The translations under genes were made by a program, and so were the position numbers. The notes under the pieces are model-generated. The model saw only the letters and a program-made list of their open reading frames with translations. It was not told the origin of the DNA and ran no database searches. From positions 4,427,501-4,491,500 of the forward strand of contig JAULJL010000005.1 in assembly GCA_030761205.1 (NCBI GenBank): DNA of 64,000 nt, written 5' to 3'. Positions within the stretch are counted from its first letter, which is position 1. Each line of letters opens with the position of its first letter. Of the stretch, positions 11,768 through 23,900 are shown one piece after another. This DNA comes from Fremontodendron californicum (taxonomy: Eukaryota; Streptophyta; Magnoliopsida; Malvales; Malvaceae).

Positions 11768-14700
11768 ATGTTGGGTTGTGAATGTTTTTGTTGGCACAGA
11801 CATACTGATCATGAGTTTCCTTTGCCTCAGCCTCAGCCTTTTTCTTTGCCTTCTCCAATTCCAGAATGGCCTTCAGGTATGCCTTGCTTTTCTATACAAG
11901 CAATAAGCAAAAATTCTCCTTTTTTTTCCTTTTTCTTTTGGGGTTCCTTGCTTTGTTTCTTCTTAATTTTCAGGGAAATTAAATTGAAATTATGTTTTCT
12001 TTTTTTTCCTTTCAAATTATTATCATGATTACTTGAGATATGGGTCTTTTCTCTTTTTCCCTCCTCTTTTCTTCTTTCTTCTGTTGAAATTGTTTTCTTT
12101 TAATTTTTTAATAAATATTTTCTATGATATATATAAAAAAAAAGAATTTTAGTTAATCCAAAAATGAAAGAAAGAATAATTATCCTCTGATAATTTTTAT
12201 TATAATATAAATCTATAAATATAAACAAATTAACTACCGGAATATGCTGCCTTATATTTATATGCCTCTGGGGGCTTTGGCTTTCTCTCTCTTACATTAC
12301 ATAAATGCATTTTATTAAGGTGGTGGTGGCCCCAATATTTGCTTTGAATTCGGTAAATTAATGGGTCATTGATGCATTGGAACTTTGAAAAACTTGTTTG
12401 CCTCTAAAGTGTAAACCTTCTTTAATCTTTTCATCAAAATAAGAACCTTGAAGTTGAAGTTTTATTATTTTCTTTGTTTTTTCCTTTTCTTGAAGGAATT
12501 TCTTCCTTCTTGTCCAACATTTAACTAAATATCTGTTAAAAGTACCATTTTTTCTTTCAAATTATGATCCCCAAATATCAAATTTTAATTAATATTAATT
12601 AATAAAATCCTCCATTTTCTTTGGGACTCCCACAATCAAAAAGAAAACCCATATGGAAATTTTGTGTTTCTTAATGTATATTTTCACTTCCAATAGCTTT
12701 AGGTGCATTAATTTTTATTTTTATTTTCCTTTTGAAAAAAAAAAAAAAACTGGTTATTTCTTGTTTCTAGAGAGCACGAAATTTAATAGGCCAAGCTCAC
12801 TATAGGGGTCGTTGCCTTTTCTTGTTAGCTTTAGAATTTTATTATTATTTGTTGGATAACCAAAGCAATAGCTTAAGCAACTTGAACAAGAAGTTAGTCA
12901 ATATTTTTATTGTTAAAAACATTCTAGGCTGCTTGAAAGTTGAAATTTGCACAGAATTTTGTAGCTCAAAATTTTGAAAGCTAGAAGTTTTAATGCTTGA
13001 AATAGAGTTTTCTTTTCCAAAAGAGATTAGCATCTAATTCTACTTTTTTTTTATTGAATTTTTGGGTTTTTAATTTGTTTAAGCTTGGAGGTGTGGGGTC
13101 TCCCTTTCCCTTTACTTCAAAGAGAGTAACAGTTTGATGCTTGCTTCATACAGGTGTTTTCTAAAAATATTGTTGGTAAAAAGATTTTTTGTTAGTCTTG
13201 AAATCACCATAGTTCCCCTTAAAATGGGTAATAATCACTAGGCTAAGCTTTGGTTGTTTAGCTGCAAATTTGTTGATATGATTGATAAACAAGAAACAAG
13301 CTAACTAACATTCCTGCAAATTTTCTGTTCAAACAACTGATAACCTTACCTACTTTATTCAATCATTGTATGGTAGTTGTGCTTTCAAACATCATGACTA
13401 GATATGTTAACTCACTTTGATAATGATGTATTGTCATTTTCTCAGGTCAAGGATTTGCTACTGGAAAAATTAACCTAGGAGAATTAGAAGTGGTTAAAAT
13501 TACTAAGTTTGAGAGTGTATGGAGCTGCAATTTATTGCGTGGTAAAGCGAAAGGTATCACATTTTATAAACCTGTGGGGATTCCGGATGGATTTTTCTGT
13601 CTCGGTTATTACTGTCAGCCAAATGATCAGCCACTGAGAGGGTATGTTCTTGTGGCTCGCGAAAGGGTAGCTTCCAGTCCAGAAGTTTATTGTGACTATG
13701 ACTCAGATACGGACTTTCCTGCACTAAGAAAGCCTGTTAGCTACTCATTGATTTGGAGTACAGATTCACATGGTAATGGTTGTGGTTTCTTCTGGCTGCC
13801 AAACCCGCCAGTGGGTTACAAAGCGATGGGAATTTTGGTTACCGACACCCCAGAGGAGCCGAATGTGGAAGAAGTTAGATGTGTCCGAGAAGACCTCACA
13901 GAGACTTGTGAAATTATGGATACCATACTTGCCACTGATACAAACACATTTCAGGTTTGGACCACGAGACCATGCAAAAGGGGAATGTTTTGCAAAGGTG
14001 TTTCTATTGGGACATTCTTCTGCAACACCTACTTCGTTTCTGAAGATGAAGAGTTAGAGATCGCATGCTTGAAGAATCTCGATCCTTCATTACATGCAAT
14101 GCCAAATTTAAACCAAATTCACGCTCTCATCAAGCACTACGGCGCAACTGTTTTCTTTCATCCTGATGAAGATTGTATGCCCTCATCAGTGCAATGGTTT
14201 TTCAAAAATGGGGCACTTCTATACAAAGATGGCAATGTTAAAGGTGAACCTATTGATTATTGGGGCTATAACTTGCCTAGTGGAGGGACAAATGATGGTG
14301 CATTTTGGATAGATTTACCAATAGATGATTATGCAAGAAATAATGTTATAAGAGGAAACTTGGAGAGTGCAGAGCTCTACGTTCATGTAAAACCAGCATT
14401 GGGTGGAACATTTACTGATATTGTCATGTGGATATTTTGTCCCTTCAATGGACCGGTCAACCTTAAGATTGGGTTAATGAGCATACAAATGAACAAAATT
14501 GGGCAACATGTGAGTGACTGGGAACACTTCACTCTTCGGATAAGCAACTTCACCGGAGAACTATGGCAAGTATACTTCTCTCAGCATAGCGGTGGTGAGT
14601 GGGTTGATGCTTTCAACTTGGAATTTACTAAAGGTAATAAGCCAATTGTTTACTCATCGAAACACGGGCATGCTAGTTTCCCACATCCCGGGACTTACCT

Positions 14701-15037
14701 TCAAGGTTCAGTTAAACTTGGAATAGGAATTCGGAACGATGCTTCTCGAAGCAGATATTTCGTGGACTCGAGCACTAGGTATCAGATTATTGCAGCTGAG
14801 TATCTTGGAGATGGAGTAGTTAAAGAACCATGTTGGTTGGAGTACATGAGAGAATGGGGTCCAACCATAGTATATGATTCACGATCTGAACTGGATAAGA
14901 TAATTAATCTCCTCCCATTGGTTGTTCGTTTTTCAGTGGAGAACATCTTTGACCTGTTTCCGACAGAGCTTTATGGCGAGGAAGGGCCAACTGGACCAAA
15001 GGAGAAGGATAACTGGGTAGGAGATGAAAGATGTTAG
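11768..15037 (+). CDS. Vps62-related / DUF946 protein
   Basis: Two exons: 11,768-11,876 and 13,446-15,037 (1,701 nt, 566 aa), with a 1,569-bp GT-AG intron. The intron splits a Gly codon (G|GT), joining WPSG to QGFATGKINLGE. The short first exon (MLGCECFCWHRH, then a Pro-rich LPSPIPEWPSG stretch) matches the usual start of plant DUF946/Vps62 proteins, so this ATG is preferred over the internal Met at 13,490. Exon 2 holds the whole conserved domain, including ITKFESVWSC, FYKPVGIPDGF, GHASFPHPGTY and ADNWVGDE-like ends. Length fits the family (about 550-580 aa). The family is named for similarity to yeast Vps62, but its molecular role in plants is unknown. No signal peptide or membrane segment is obvious. 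The gene appears intact. Confidence 0.93.
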
Positions 15038-15720
15038 TTTCAGCATATATATACCTTTGCACGAACTTAATACCTTCCCTGCTTTCGAGTGTACAGTCAT
15101 ACTGCATGGTTTTGTTGTATTCATAGACCTGCAAGAGGCGGTGTGTAATTAAGCAGATTGCTTGATCGGATTTCTTCAAGAACAAAGAATGCACTCATGC
15201 TCCTAGCACAATTTGGTTGGGGGACATCAGCATTCACATTCATGAGTCAATTGCAGAGGTATTATGCATCTAAGCAGCACTCTTCTTACCATATACAAGT
15301 TCTTTAAGGTGTATAGAATGTAGCTTCTGATGCAACTGGAGCTCGCTCTGCACGTTGATGAAGAAGTTGGAAGTTTGTATAAAAATTCTGCAGTTGCCAT
15401 TCATTCTAGTTGATTCTTAAATATAGTTTTATGCTTATAGCTCCTGTACTAGTGCTTGTGCTTGTGACTTGCAGATATGCAATGAAATCTTTGAATTTCA
15501 TCTGCAAAGTCTGAATTTGAGAAGAAAAAAAATGTCAAACCTGTTGTGTTTGCGTCAGTCTTGTGATTCTCCCTGTTATTTTTCATGTCTTTTTCAGCAA
15601 TATAAGGTATGTATTAGATGGCTGTGCTGTATACAAAAATCATGGTCTCACACTGGATGGATATGTGATTTTGCTTTTAAAAAAAGGAAATATTAATCTT
15701 GTATTTAATGAGATTGGTTA
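15038..15720 (+). other. Probable 3' UTR and downstream of the Vps62 gene
   Basis: Follows the TAG at 15,035-15,037. Less AT-rich than the sequence beyond about 15,700, consistent with transcribed 3' sequence. A small open frame at 15,469-15,696 has no family signature and is probably chance. The poly-A site cannot be placed. Confidence 0.4.
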
Positions 15721-15757
15721 AAATGATATATATAGAAAGAAAAGTGTAATTAATAAA

Positions 15758-16245
15758 TTTTGCTAATAATATCTTTACTCAATGTATTGAAAATGATGAA
15801 TAAAGTTGTCAATTACTGCATATTATTATAAATAAATGGTAATGAGTGTCCTAAGGACATTTTTTAAAATTATTAAATATAGTAATATTTTCAATTAATA
15901 CATTGAAAATGATGAATAAAGTTATCAATTTTTGCATTTAATACAATGTTATTACTATATAGATTTTGCTAACGAGTGCTATAAGGGCACTATTTAAGGT
16001 TACCATATATAATAATATCTTCATTTAATGCATTGAAAATGTTGAATAAAATTATCAACTGTTGCATTTAATACAATATTATTACTATAAATAGTATATT
16101 AATTAACCTTAAAGAGTGCCCTAAGGGCACTCGTTAGCAAAACCCTTACTATAAATAACATATTAAATAACTTTAAAGAGTGTTCTAAAGGCATTCGTTA
16201 ACAAAATTCTAAATAATATATTAACTAAACTTCAAGAATACCCTA
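15758..16245. repeat. Cluster of MITE copies in near-tandem arrangement
   Basis: Three copies of one interior, each with AATATNTT and TGAAAATGATGAATAAAG followed by CAATTNTTGCAT, begin near 15,767, 15,886 and 16,012, about 120 bp apart. Between and after them lie copies of a self-palindromic end with core GAGTGCCCTAAGGGCACTC (near 15,843, 15,974, 16,114, 16,181 and 16,234). Some copies lack an end. The last is interrupted by the element at 16,247. Confidence 0.7.
15964..16142. mobile_element. Best-preserved MITE of the cluster, 179 bp
   Basis: The left end TTTTGCTAACGAGTGCTATA and the reverse complement of the right end, TTTTGCTAACGAGTGCCCTT, match over about 40 bp and run to AAGGTTA. Each end is itself nearly palindromic. 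I cannot assign a superfamily because the neighbours are further copies and hide the target duplication. Confidence 0.65.
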
Positions 16246-16246
16246 A

Positions 16247-17325
16247 GAGAGCGTTTAGTACTTTTTTAGGAATCATATTCCATGGAATGTGATTCTTGTG
16301 TACTTTCTTAGGAATCATATTCCATGGAATGTGATTCTTGGGAATGTAACTTTTCAACATTTGGTATACATGGGAAAGTACTAATTAAAATCATGAGAAT
16401 GTGACGGTAATTTTCGAAATTACCTTTATAAAAAAAAAATGTAAATTTTATTAATTTTATGTTTTTATTATTAACAAATATTTGTACTAAATATTTAAAA
16501 TAATATTTTAATTGATAATTTGAGTTACTTTTAGGATAAAAAATATTTATTAATAATAAATTTTTGAAATTACTCTCATTTAGTTAAAAAATTAAAAGAC
16601 TATGCAAATTAAATATTATTTAAATATTTTAATGATATTTATTATTAACAAATATTTATACTAAATATTTAAAAATAATATTTTAATTGATAATTTGAGT
16701 TATTTTTATGATAAAGAATATTTGTTAATAATAAATTTTCGAAATTACTTTCATGTAGTTTTAAAGTTAAAAGACTGTATGAAAATTAAATATTATTTGA
16801 ATATTTCAATGATATTTATTATTAACAAATATTTATACTAAATATTTAAAAATAATATTTCAATTGGTAATTTGAGTTACTTTTATGATAAAAAATATTT
16901 GTTAATAATAATTTTTTGAAGTTACTCTCAAGTAATTAAAAAATTAAAAGACTGAATGCAAATTAAATATTATTTAAATATTTAAATAATATTTATTATT
17001 AATAAATATTTGTATGAAACATTTTAAAATAATATTTCAATTGATAATTTTAAATCAAATAAAAAGAAGATAATTTTGTTTTTAACTTTTTTTTTTTTTA
17101 ACTTTTCAACTATATGAAAAAGTTGTTTTCCCACTACATGAAAAAGTTGTTTTCTCACCACTTCTCATGAGAATCACATTCCAATGTTTGTGGGAAAATA
17201 ACTTTCCAAAAAAAGTTACATTCACAGAAAAATGAGCAGTTTTTAGAACACCAAATATGGGAATTACATTTCCACCAATTACTTTTCATAAAAAGTGATC
17301 ACTTTTCATCATATCAAACGTCCTC
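16247..17325. mobile_element. Non-autonomous element, 1,079 bp, nested in a MITE
   Basis: Ends GAGAGCGTTTAGTA and (reverse complement of the right end) GAGGACGTTTGATA form imperfect inverted repeats. TAA lies at both borders (16,244-16,246 and 17,326-17,328). Removing the element and one TAA restores the MITE end as CCCTAAGATTACTCGTTAGC, which defines the insertion. Near the ends a GGAATCATATTCCATGGAAT repeat occurs twice on the left, with its complement (GAGAATCACATTCCA) on the right. The interior is an array of about 180-bp units. No open frame. A Harbinger-type origin is suggested by the TAA duplication. Confidence 0.7.
16440..17050. repeat. ~180-bp tandem repeat inside the nested element
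   Basis: The block AAATATTTATACTAAATATT, then AATAATATTTTAATTGATAA and GTTAATAATAAATTT, recurs from about 16,474, 16,648, 16,826 and 17,006. Each unit ends in a TTAAAAGACT motif. There are three full units and part of a fourth, AT-rich and non-coding. Confidence 0.75.
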
Positions 17326-17328
17326 TAA

Positions 17329-17981
17329 GATTACTCGTTAGCAAAATCCTAAATTAAATAATTTTTTTCTTTCTAAAATGATAATTAAATAATCATTAAC
17401 TGATGTCTACGCAAATCCTTTTAAAATTTATAGATAATCATAACTGGTTATGAGCTCTAAAATCCAAGCAATAAACATATTGATACCATGTACTATTTAA
17501 ACCTCAAGGATGGACCAAAACTCTAGAGATGGAAAAAAAAAAAAAAAAAAAAAAAGAAGAGTAGCAAAAGCTTTATAAGCAGGGCAGAGATTTATTGCAG
17601 CAGAGGCAAATAAAACTTTCATGATTCATTTCATTAAAATAGATGCTAAAACTGAGAATAACAGAGGGCAAATTCCTGCCAGTTCAAATTTACACTGCCT
17701 CCCACCTCTATGCAGCAAAAATTTCAGAAACCTAACCTTTTATCTAGTTCTTCAAACCAGAACAAGGATACCATCCAACACCCCCCCAGCCATCCCCCCA
17801 AAGAAGCAGAAACAAAAAGATCCCCGTGTAAAATGGGCAAACAATAAAGGGGCCCAAAAAAAAGAATGTACTGTGTTCCAAAGGAGATTGAACTGACATC
17901 ATATCAGCTGCCTTGTACAATCACAACAAATTACATTTGATAAACCAAATTATGAGCACAAAAATTGATCAACCCTCTTTG
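17329..17981 (-). other. Downstream region and likely 3' UTR of ATRX
   Basis: Contains the 3' remnant of the split MITE (to about 17,350), a run of over 20 A at about 17,531-17,554, and sequence of more balanced composition from 17,560 to 17,981 that is probably the ATRX 3' UTR. A 91-aa plus-strand frame here has no recognisable motif and runs antisense to the UTR. Confidence 0.45.
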
Positions 17982-20900
17982 TTACCTTGCCATTTTGCTG
18001 TCCCTATTTAAGTCCTCCCAGCTTATCTCCTGGGCACACTCCCCACATACAGTACTACAACCAAATTTTGTGCCCTGGCTTCTAAGAGTGAGCAGGTGGG
18101 CAAGATTAGTACATTTCCGTTGCACGATCCGGCTTCGGAAAATACCCTTGGGTTGTGTAAGGTGAGTCGTCTCCGGCTCTGGTTTAGGAGGGGCCACATC
18201 TGGAATAACAGGGTTGCGCTCTGCTGCAGATTCATCAAGGGATACTCGCTGCACCTCCTCCCATTCTAAGGTTTTTTGATAGACTTCCCAAGCCATATCT
18301 TGCTCCTCCTTCGATAGCTTTTCATCTTCATTCTCTTGCAAAAGGGTCTCATGTTCATGGTAATTGGCAATCCACCTAAAAACATCAATAATAGATAAGT
18401 TACTCTGATTATAAAAGGGACTCATGTCAAACTTATTTGATTGTATCAAAGAAATTTCTTTATGTTGTATAAAATAGCACTCAAACAGCAGAATCAGATA
18501 AAGAAGCATATAAAACTTTTTTTTTTTTGAAAAAAAAGGAAAAAGAACACGACTACAACGGAAAGAATGGAGCATACCTATTCCTTGCTAATAAAAGCTG
18601 AAACCAAGAGACATAAACAAAAAAAACAAAAAAACAGACTAATAGTACCTTGGATGATGCTTGCCAAGTAAACTTTCCATTAATTTGTCAGAGGAACAGC
18701 TTCCATGAGAGAGAGGCATCTTCTGCTTCAATGACTTTCCAACTTCATAAGTCATATTCTGTTTTCCATTCTCTTCACTAAGTTCCATCAAAGTATCGAA
18801 GTTCTCTTCCTCACCAAATTCAAACAGATGTAACATCTCCTCCTTAGAGATAGTCCTATGTACTTGTTGTCTATCTACCACCCTTGCAGCAAGACCTTCT
18901 TTCGTCACCTATTTGCACCATTTTCTAGTCAAAAGGTTATTCAAGAAACAAAAACCAATGAAAGACAAAAAGTTTCCCTTACCTGACGCTTATAAATTTT
19001 TTCTTCCATAGTCCCATGTGCCATCAATCGATAAGCAAACACCGGCTTTGTCTGGCCATACCTATAATAACATCATAACATATTATGCAGTTAAAACATG
19101 TGAGAGTCAAAATTAAATTTTAATTAACAGAAATAAATGACTTAACCCACCTCCAAGCCCGATATATAGCTTGAAGATCATATGTAGGGTTCCAAGAGCC
19201 GTCAACAATGATTACACGGTTTGCAGCATACAGATTAATCCCAAGAGATCCAGCCCTGGTAGAGATCAAAGTACACCTGACTCTTTTATTCATTGGCTCA
19301 TTAAACCTCTCAACCAACTTTTGCCTTTCAGAACTTTCTGTTCTTCCATCCAGCCTGTATGGCACGTAGCAAAGAAAAGAGAGCTTGAGACATCTTTATT
19401 TTCAGAATTTCTTACAACATCTCATACTTATAAACAGCAGTCTTGTTAAGTAAAAACTTAGATCACAATATGCTATATAATAAAAATAAACCAACTTCCC
19501 AGCAAAATCAGGTATACTTTTGGAGAAGTTTACAACATAATCCGAAAACGTTTACGGTGTCAAAAGGGGGATGATATTAAACAAATTTATTAAATTCCAA
19601 ACAGTTTCCACTGATATACACGCACCTATACCAGTCTTTCCCCTTTTTCCAGAACTTCCCCTTTTTTCCGCGTCTGGGTAATCTTGAAAGATACAGTTCT
19701 ATCAGATCTAAAGTTGGAATGCTCTGACTAAAAACCAGTGCCTTGTCACCCACATCTGAACACATGGTTATGATGTCAAGCAGCAAAACCATTTTGCCAC
19801 TGTAATCAAGCTCCTTATAATTATTTTTATGAAGAAGATCTCTCCACCAACCCTAGTAAGAAGAAATGTTCAAGCATCAACATGATTAGAAAGTAAATTT
19901 TATATACAAAAGCTATTGTCTAATGAAGTTTCATCAAAGGCACATAAATACAACAAATAAAACCAAATAAATATTCGCATACCTTTTCAATAAACCCATA
20001 ATCATTTTTCCCGTGCAGAGAATCATTTATATTCCTTGTTTTCTCTGAAATACATGAAACAAGACCATTTAAACACAAAAGTTAAACATATGAAAACCTA
20101 ATGATTGAATAGAGAAAGGCAGAAAGCTATCCAATGATTATATAAACTATCAACATGTCTCAATGACTTGAAATTGAAGAAACTGCAAAATTTCAATACT
20201 CGTTGACTACAAATTAGTCAAAGTTTGTCTTCAGAAATATACTGCCTCATTTACTGACATAATCAGATAGCACTCACCGCCTGGCTAAAGCAGACCAGAC
20301 CTGGAAACCTACCAGATTACCCACTATGGCTAATACTAAATCTGCAATTTAACACCCTAAAAAGACACAGTATGTATCTGATTCTCCCCTGCCCCCCCTC
20401 CCCTTCTTTTTTACATATGTGCGGAAGAGAACTGATACTTAAATCAACACGCTTGTCACAGTCGTTCAAACAAATAAGTTGAGACTTACTCCATATTTAT
20501 CCAACTAACTAACAATGAGTGTATATTATTCTATCCAAACTTCAAAAGAGATATTGTCAAAGCAAGTACTAGGATTTCAAGACAAAACTAATACCCTCCA
20601 AATTCCACAGGTCATAAGAATAAAAAAGCATACACGTCTAAGAACAAGCAACATCAGTTCACCGCATTCAGAAAAATAATCAACCTTATCTAGTGGAGCC
20701 ATAAAGTTAAAACTAACATATTCAGCATGCAAATGTGACATGTCCACGCATAAAAAATGCTAAGTACAGGAAATAACAAAGAGAAACAGTGAATACCTCC
20801 AACAGCCACATTATAATCTATATTTTCATCACTAGAGCTCTCGTCTGCAAGGAAGTTTTCAGCAGCATCTTCACGACTAATATAGCCTCTATCTTCTTTG

Positions 20901-23900
20901 TTCAATTGCAGTATCCCAGGATGGTTCCATATCTACTAAGGAAAAAACATAGTTACGTCAAAACAACATGCATTCAAAATGATTTTTTCTTTTAAAGAAA
21001 AAAAAAAGGTAGATAGATAAATAGAAGAAAAAATTTCACATAAATCCTTCTACTATTTCATTTTTCAACCCACAGATTCCAGAAAAGCTCAAATATTTAT
21101 TTGCAAGTTCGGAAAATATCTAAGGTTTATTCATGATTCTCATCTCTCAAGCTGCAAATATCTATTAGTCGAGAATTTGCTGAAACCAGTCAATGAGTCT
21201 CTTTTCCTTGACTTCCTCAAACAATGCCCCAACAAATTAATGTAGTAGATGACACTTCCTATCGCTTAAGGAATAAAACACCAAAATATTTTGAAAAAAA
21301 AAAAAAAAGAATGGAAGAAATCTGCATCACTCAAACAAGGCTGCGCATAAAACACCCAAAAAGTGAAGAGTGCATTATTTTCTAAACAAGTTGAAGTGCA
21401 TCTCCATTTAGATTAAGAAAGAACGGTTTGTCCAGCTCTATAAAATATCATGGATCTACTTTGGCAATCCAGTAAATCTCAGGTGTACACCTATTGTAAT
21501 TTATCATGCCATTTCATAAAATTTTTATAAACAATTAACTTTCATCTAACACATTAATTCCAGAAGGGCATTAGGCTTGAAGATCCTCGAACAAAGGAAA
21601 GGGGGCTATGGCTTATAATTGCATCCATTAACGCTCAAGGATGTTGCATGTGAAGAATCTTGGACAACTCTTGTGAGACTAGCAGGACAATGTGGAACCT
21701 CGGTGGTTTGAGCTCAACTTTGAAGTTTTCCATACATCTCTACATATTTGTCTTGGTTAACTGAATACCTCTTTTTTTTTTTTTTTTTTTTATTGGTTCA
21801 TTAATAGACAAAAAAGCCAAACCAAAATTTTGGACATACTGATCCCAAGTTATCAGAGAGTAGTTTCCACCATAATTTAAAGGCACATTCATTTAACACC
21901 TGCAGGGGTTGTGTGGCCATGCATGCATGCATCCATGTGATAAAGCAGCTTTATAAACTTAAAGAACAAGCTGTATAAGATTATACCTGAGCCAAGGCCT
22001 GGTACCCAGCAAAAAAACTCTTCCTAATTTTTTCATTAGAAGCTCTGTCGTTTGTAAAACCATGTACGTCAAGGAATCTCTTGTAGAGCTTCCGCTGTAG
22101 TGGAGAAAGCTTTACAGCAATAACAAAGACAGTTTTAGGAGGCAGGTCTTTTTTCGCCACGCTCATATCCATCCTCTGAACGAATCCTTTTAATTGTTCA
22201 TAAAGGATGTGAGACCTTTGATTCATAATTTTTACATCTTCATGTGTTGAATTTGTGTGCTGACCATTTTCTATTGGATTCTGGAAGCTGCATATACAGA
22301 AAACCAAGATTACATTAAAATGACAAAAAAAAAAGGAGACAGGGATGAATGAGGATGATACAAGAGTCAGAGCCTTGCCGGTTCCGAAATTCGTGGCTGC
22401 TGCCAAGAAAACCCTCTCTTACAAAATCAACCATCTGTTCCAAAGGAAACCCGATAAGAACCGTGTATAGCATGTAGGAAAAGGAGATCATTTGCTAAAA
22501 ACAATAGCTCACACAGTAGTACTCCATGAGATTGTTCTGAAGTGGTGATCCAGTTAAGGCAATCCTCCTCTGACACTTCACTTGTTTCAAGGCCTGGGTT
22601 GTATCAGCCCTGGTGTTCTTAATAGTATGGGCTTCATCACAAACTAGTATATCAGGTCCATCCTGGAATTGGAAATAAAGTTTAATTCAAATGCAGAAAA
22701 ACCTTAAAAATGGATGTGACAAAAAGAAAATTTGTCCAGAAGTGATTCAAATGCAGAAAAAGAAAATGTATCAAATCATCAATCACCTCAAACCATACAA
22801 TGTCCATTTCCATTTTCAATTTGAAAACAAAGTCAATGCTTCAATAACCACACCGGCCCAGCATTGCAACACAGTGCATAAGCAAACGTATACTAGTTTA
22901 TATGAAAAAATGCTCATGGCACATGGTTTCATTAGAACGCAATCTAAATCCATTTTGCTAATAAAGTAGCAATTTCTAAACTAATCAGATAATAATCTTG
23001 GTATGAAATATAATCATTAAAAATTTCATGGCATGTTGCTGAATGTAATAGCAATCACCTGCAAAGCATGACAAATATCTCTAGCCAAGTGCCGATCCTT
23101 CACATTCTTTCCAAGAGACAAGTTTCGAAAAGCAGCATAGCCAATCAAAAAGACTCCACCTTTAGCTCTCCACTTGGCAAGCAATTCCGCCCGTCTCTCC
23201 CTGACAAAAATTAATGATTGCAGCAAGCACATCAGACAGTTGATAATTTCCTTTTCTTTTGTCTTTCGCCTAAATCACTAGTAATTCCCACAAAATGGAT
23301 GAGAACAGGGAAGGTAGTCATAAAAATTAATTGGCATCTTAATAGGACAGCACAATATGATTTCATTTTTTTCTTTTTTCACTTAAAGACTTGATTGCAC
23401 AAGTTCACAATCATTTCTAAGATAATGTAAATTTATTACTCCCACGCTTATGCTTCCCATTATAGCTCCTACCCTTCCCAGAGTTTTATCAAGTATTCAT
23501 CCTGAAGAACATGCAAAAACTTCCTCCTTATCCTATCTTGAAGCTGATAAACCTAATCTTTGCCGCATAGTTACTTCCTCTAGTGACACATGTTTTAAAC
23601 AACTTGGCTTCTAGCACTACAAAACAGCAAGTCCTATTTTATGCTTACAAGTTTCAGTTTTCCAAGAGCAACTGAAAGGCAGGATTTTCCATGCTATACT
23701 GATCAACTGTACTCTAGCCAAAGAAAACAATATCTTTCTTTTACACTGACACTTGCAGAGGCATAAAATTTGGGTACGCCATGATTTACGCACATAATAA
23801 CACTCATCTATAAGGTTATAACTATAGTAAGATGTGGAAAAATAGGATAAACTTCTAATTAAATATTTAAAAAAAAAAAACTGAACCTTGGCACATCTTC

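Noticed and set aside
11833..12028. Overlapping frames on both strands at the start of the Vps62 intron
   Set aside because: They run across the exon 1 / intron 1 border and translate T/C-rich intron sequence; shadows only.
13490..13498. Internal Met as start of the Vps62 gene
   Set aside because: The upstream exon at 11,768-11,876 joins in frame and encodes the conserved family N-terminus.
17621..17896. 91-aa plus-strand frame downstream of ATRX
   Set aside because: Antisense to the likely ATRX 3' UTR, with no domain signature.
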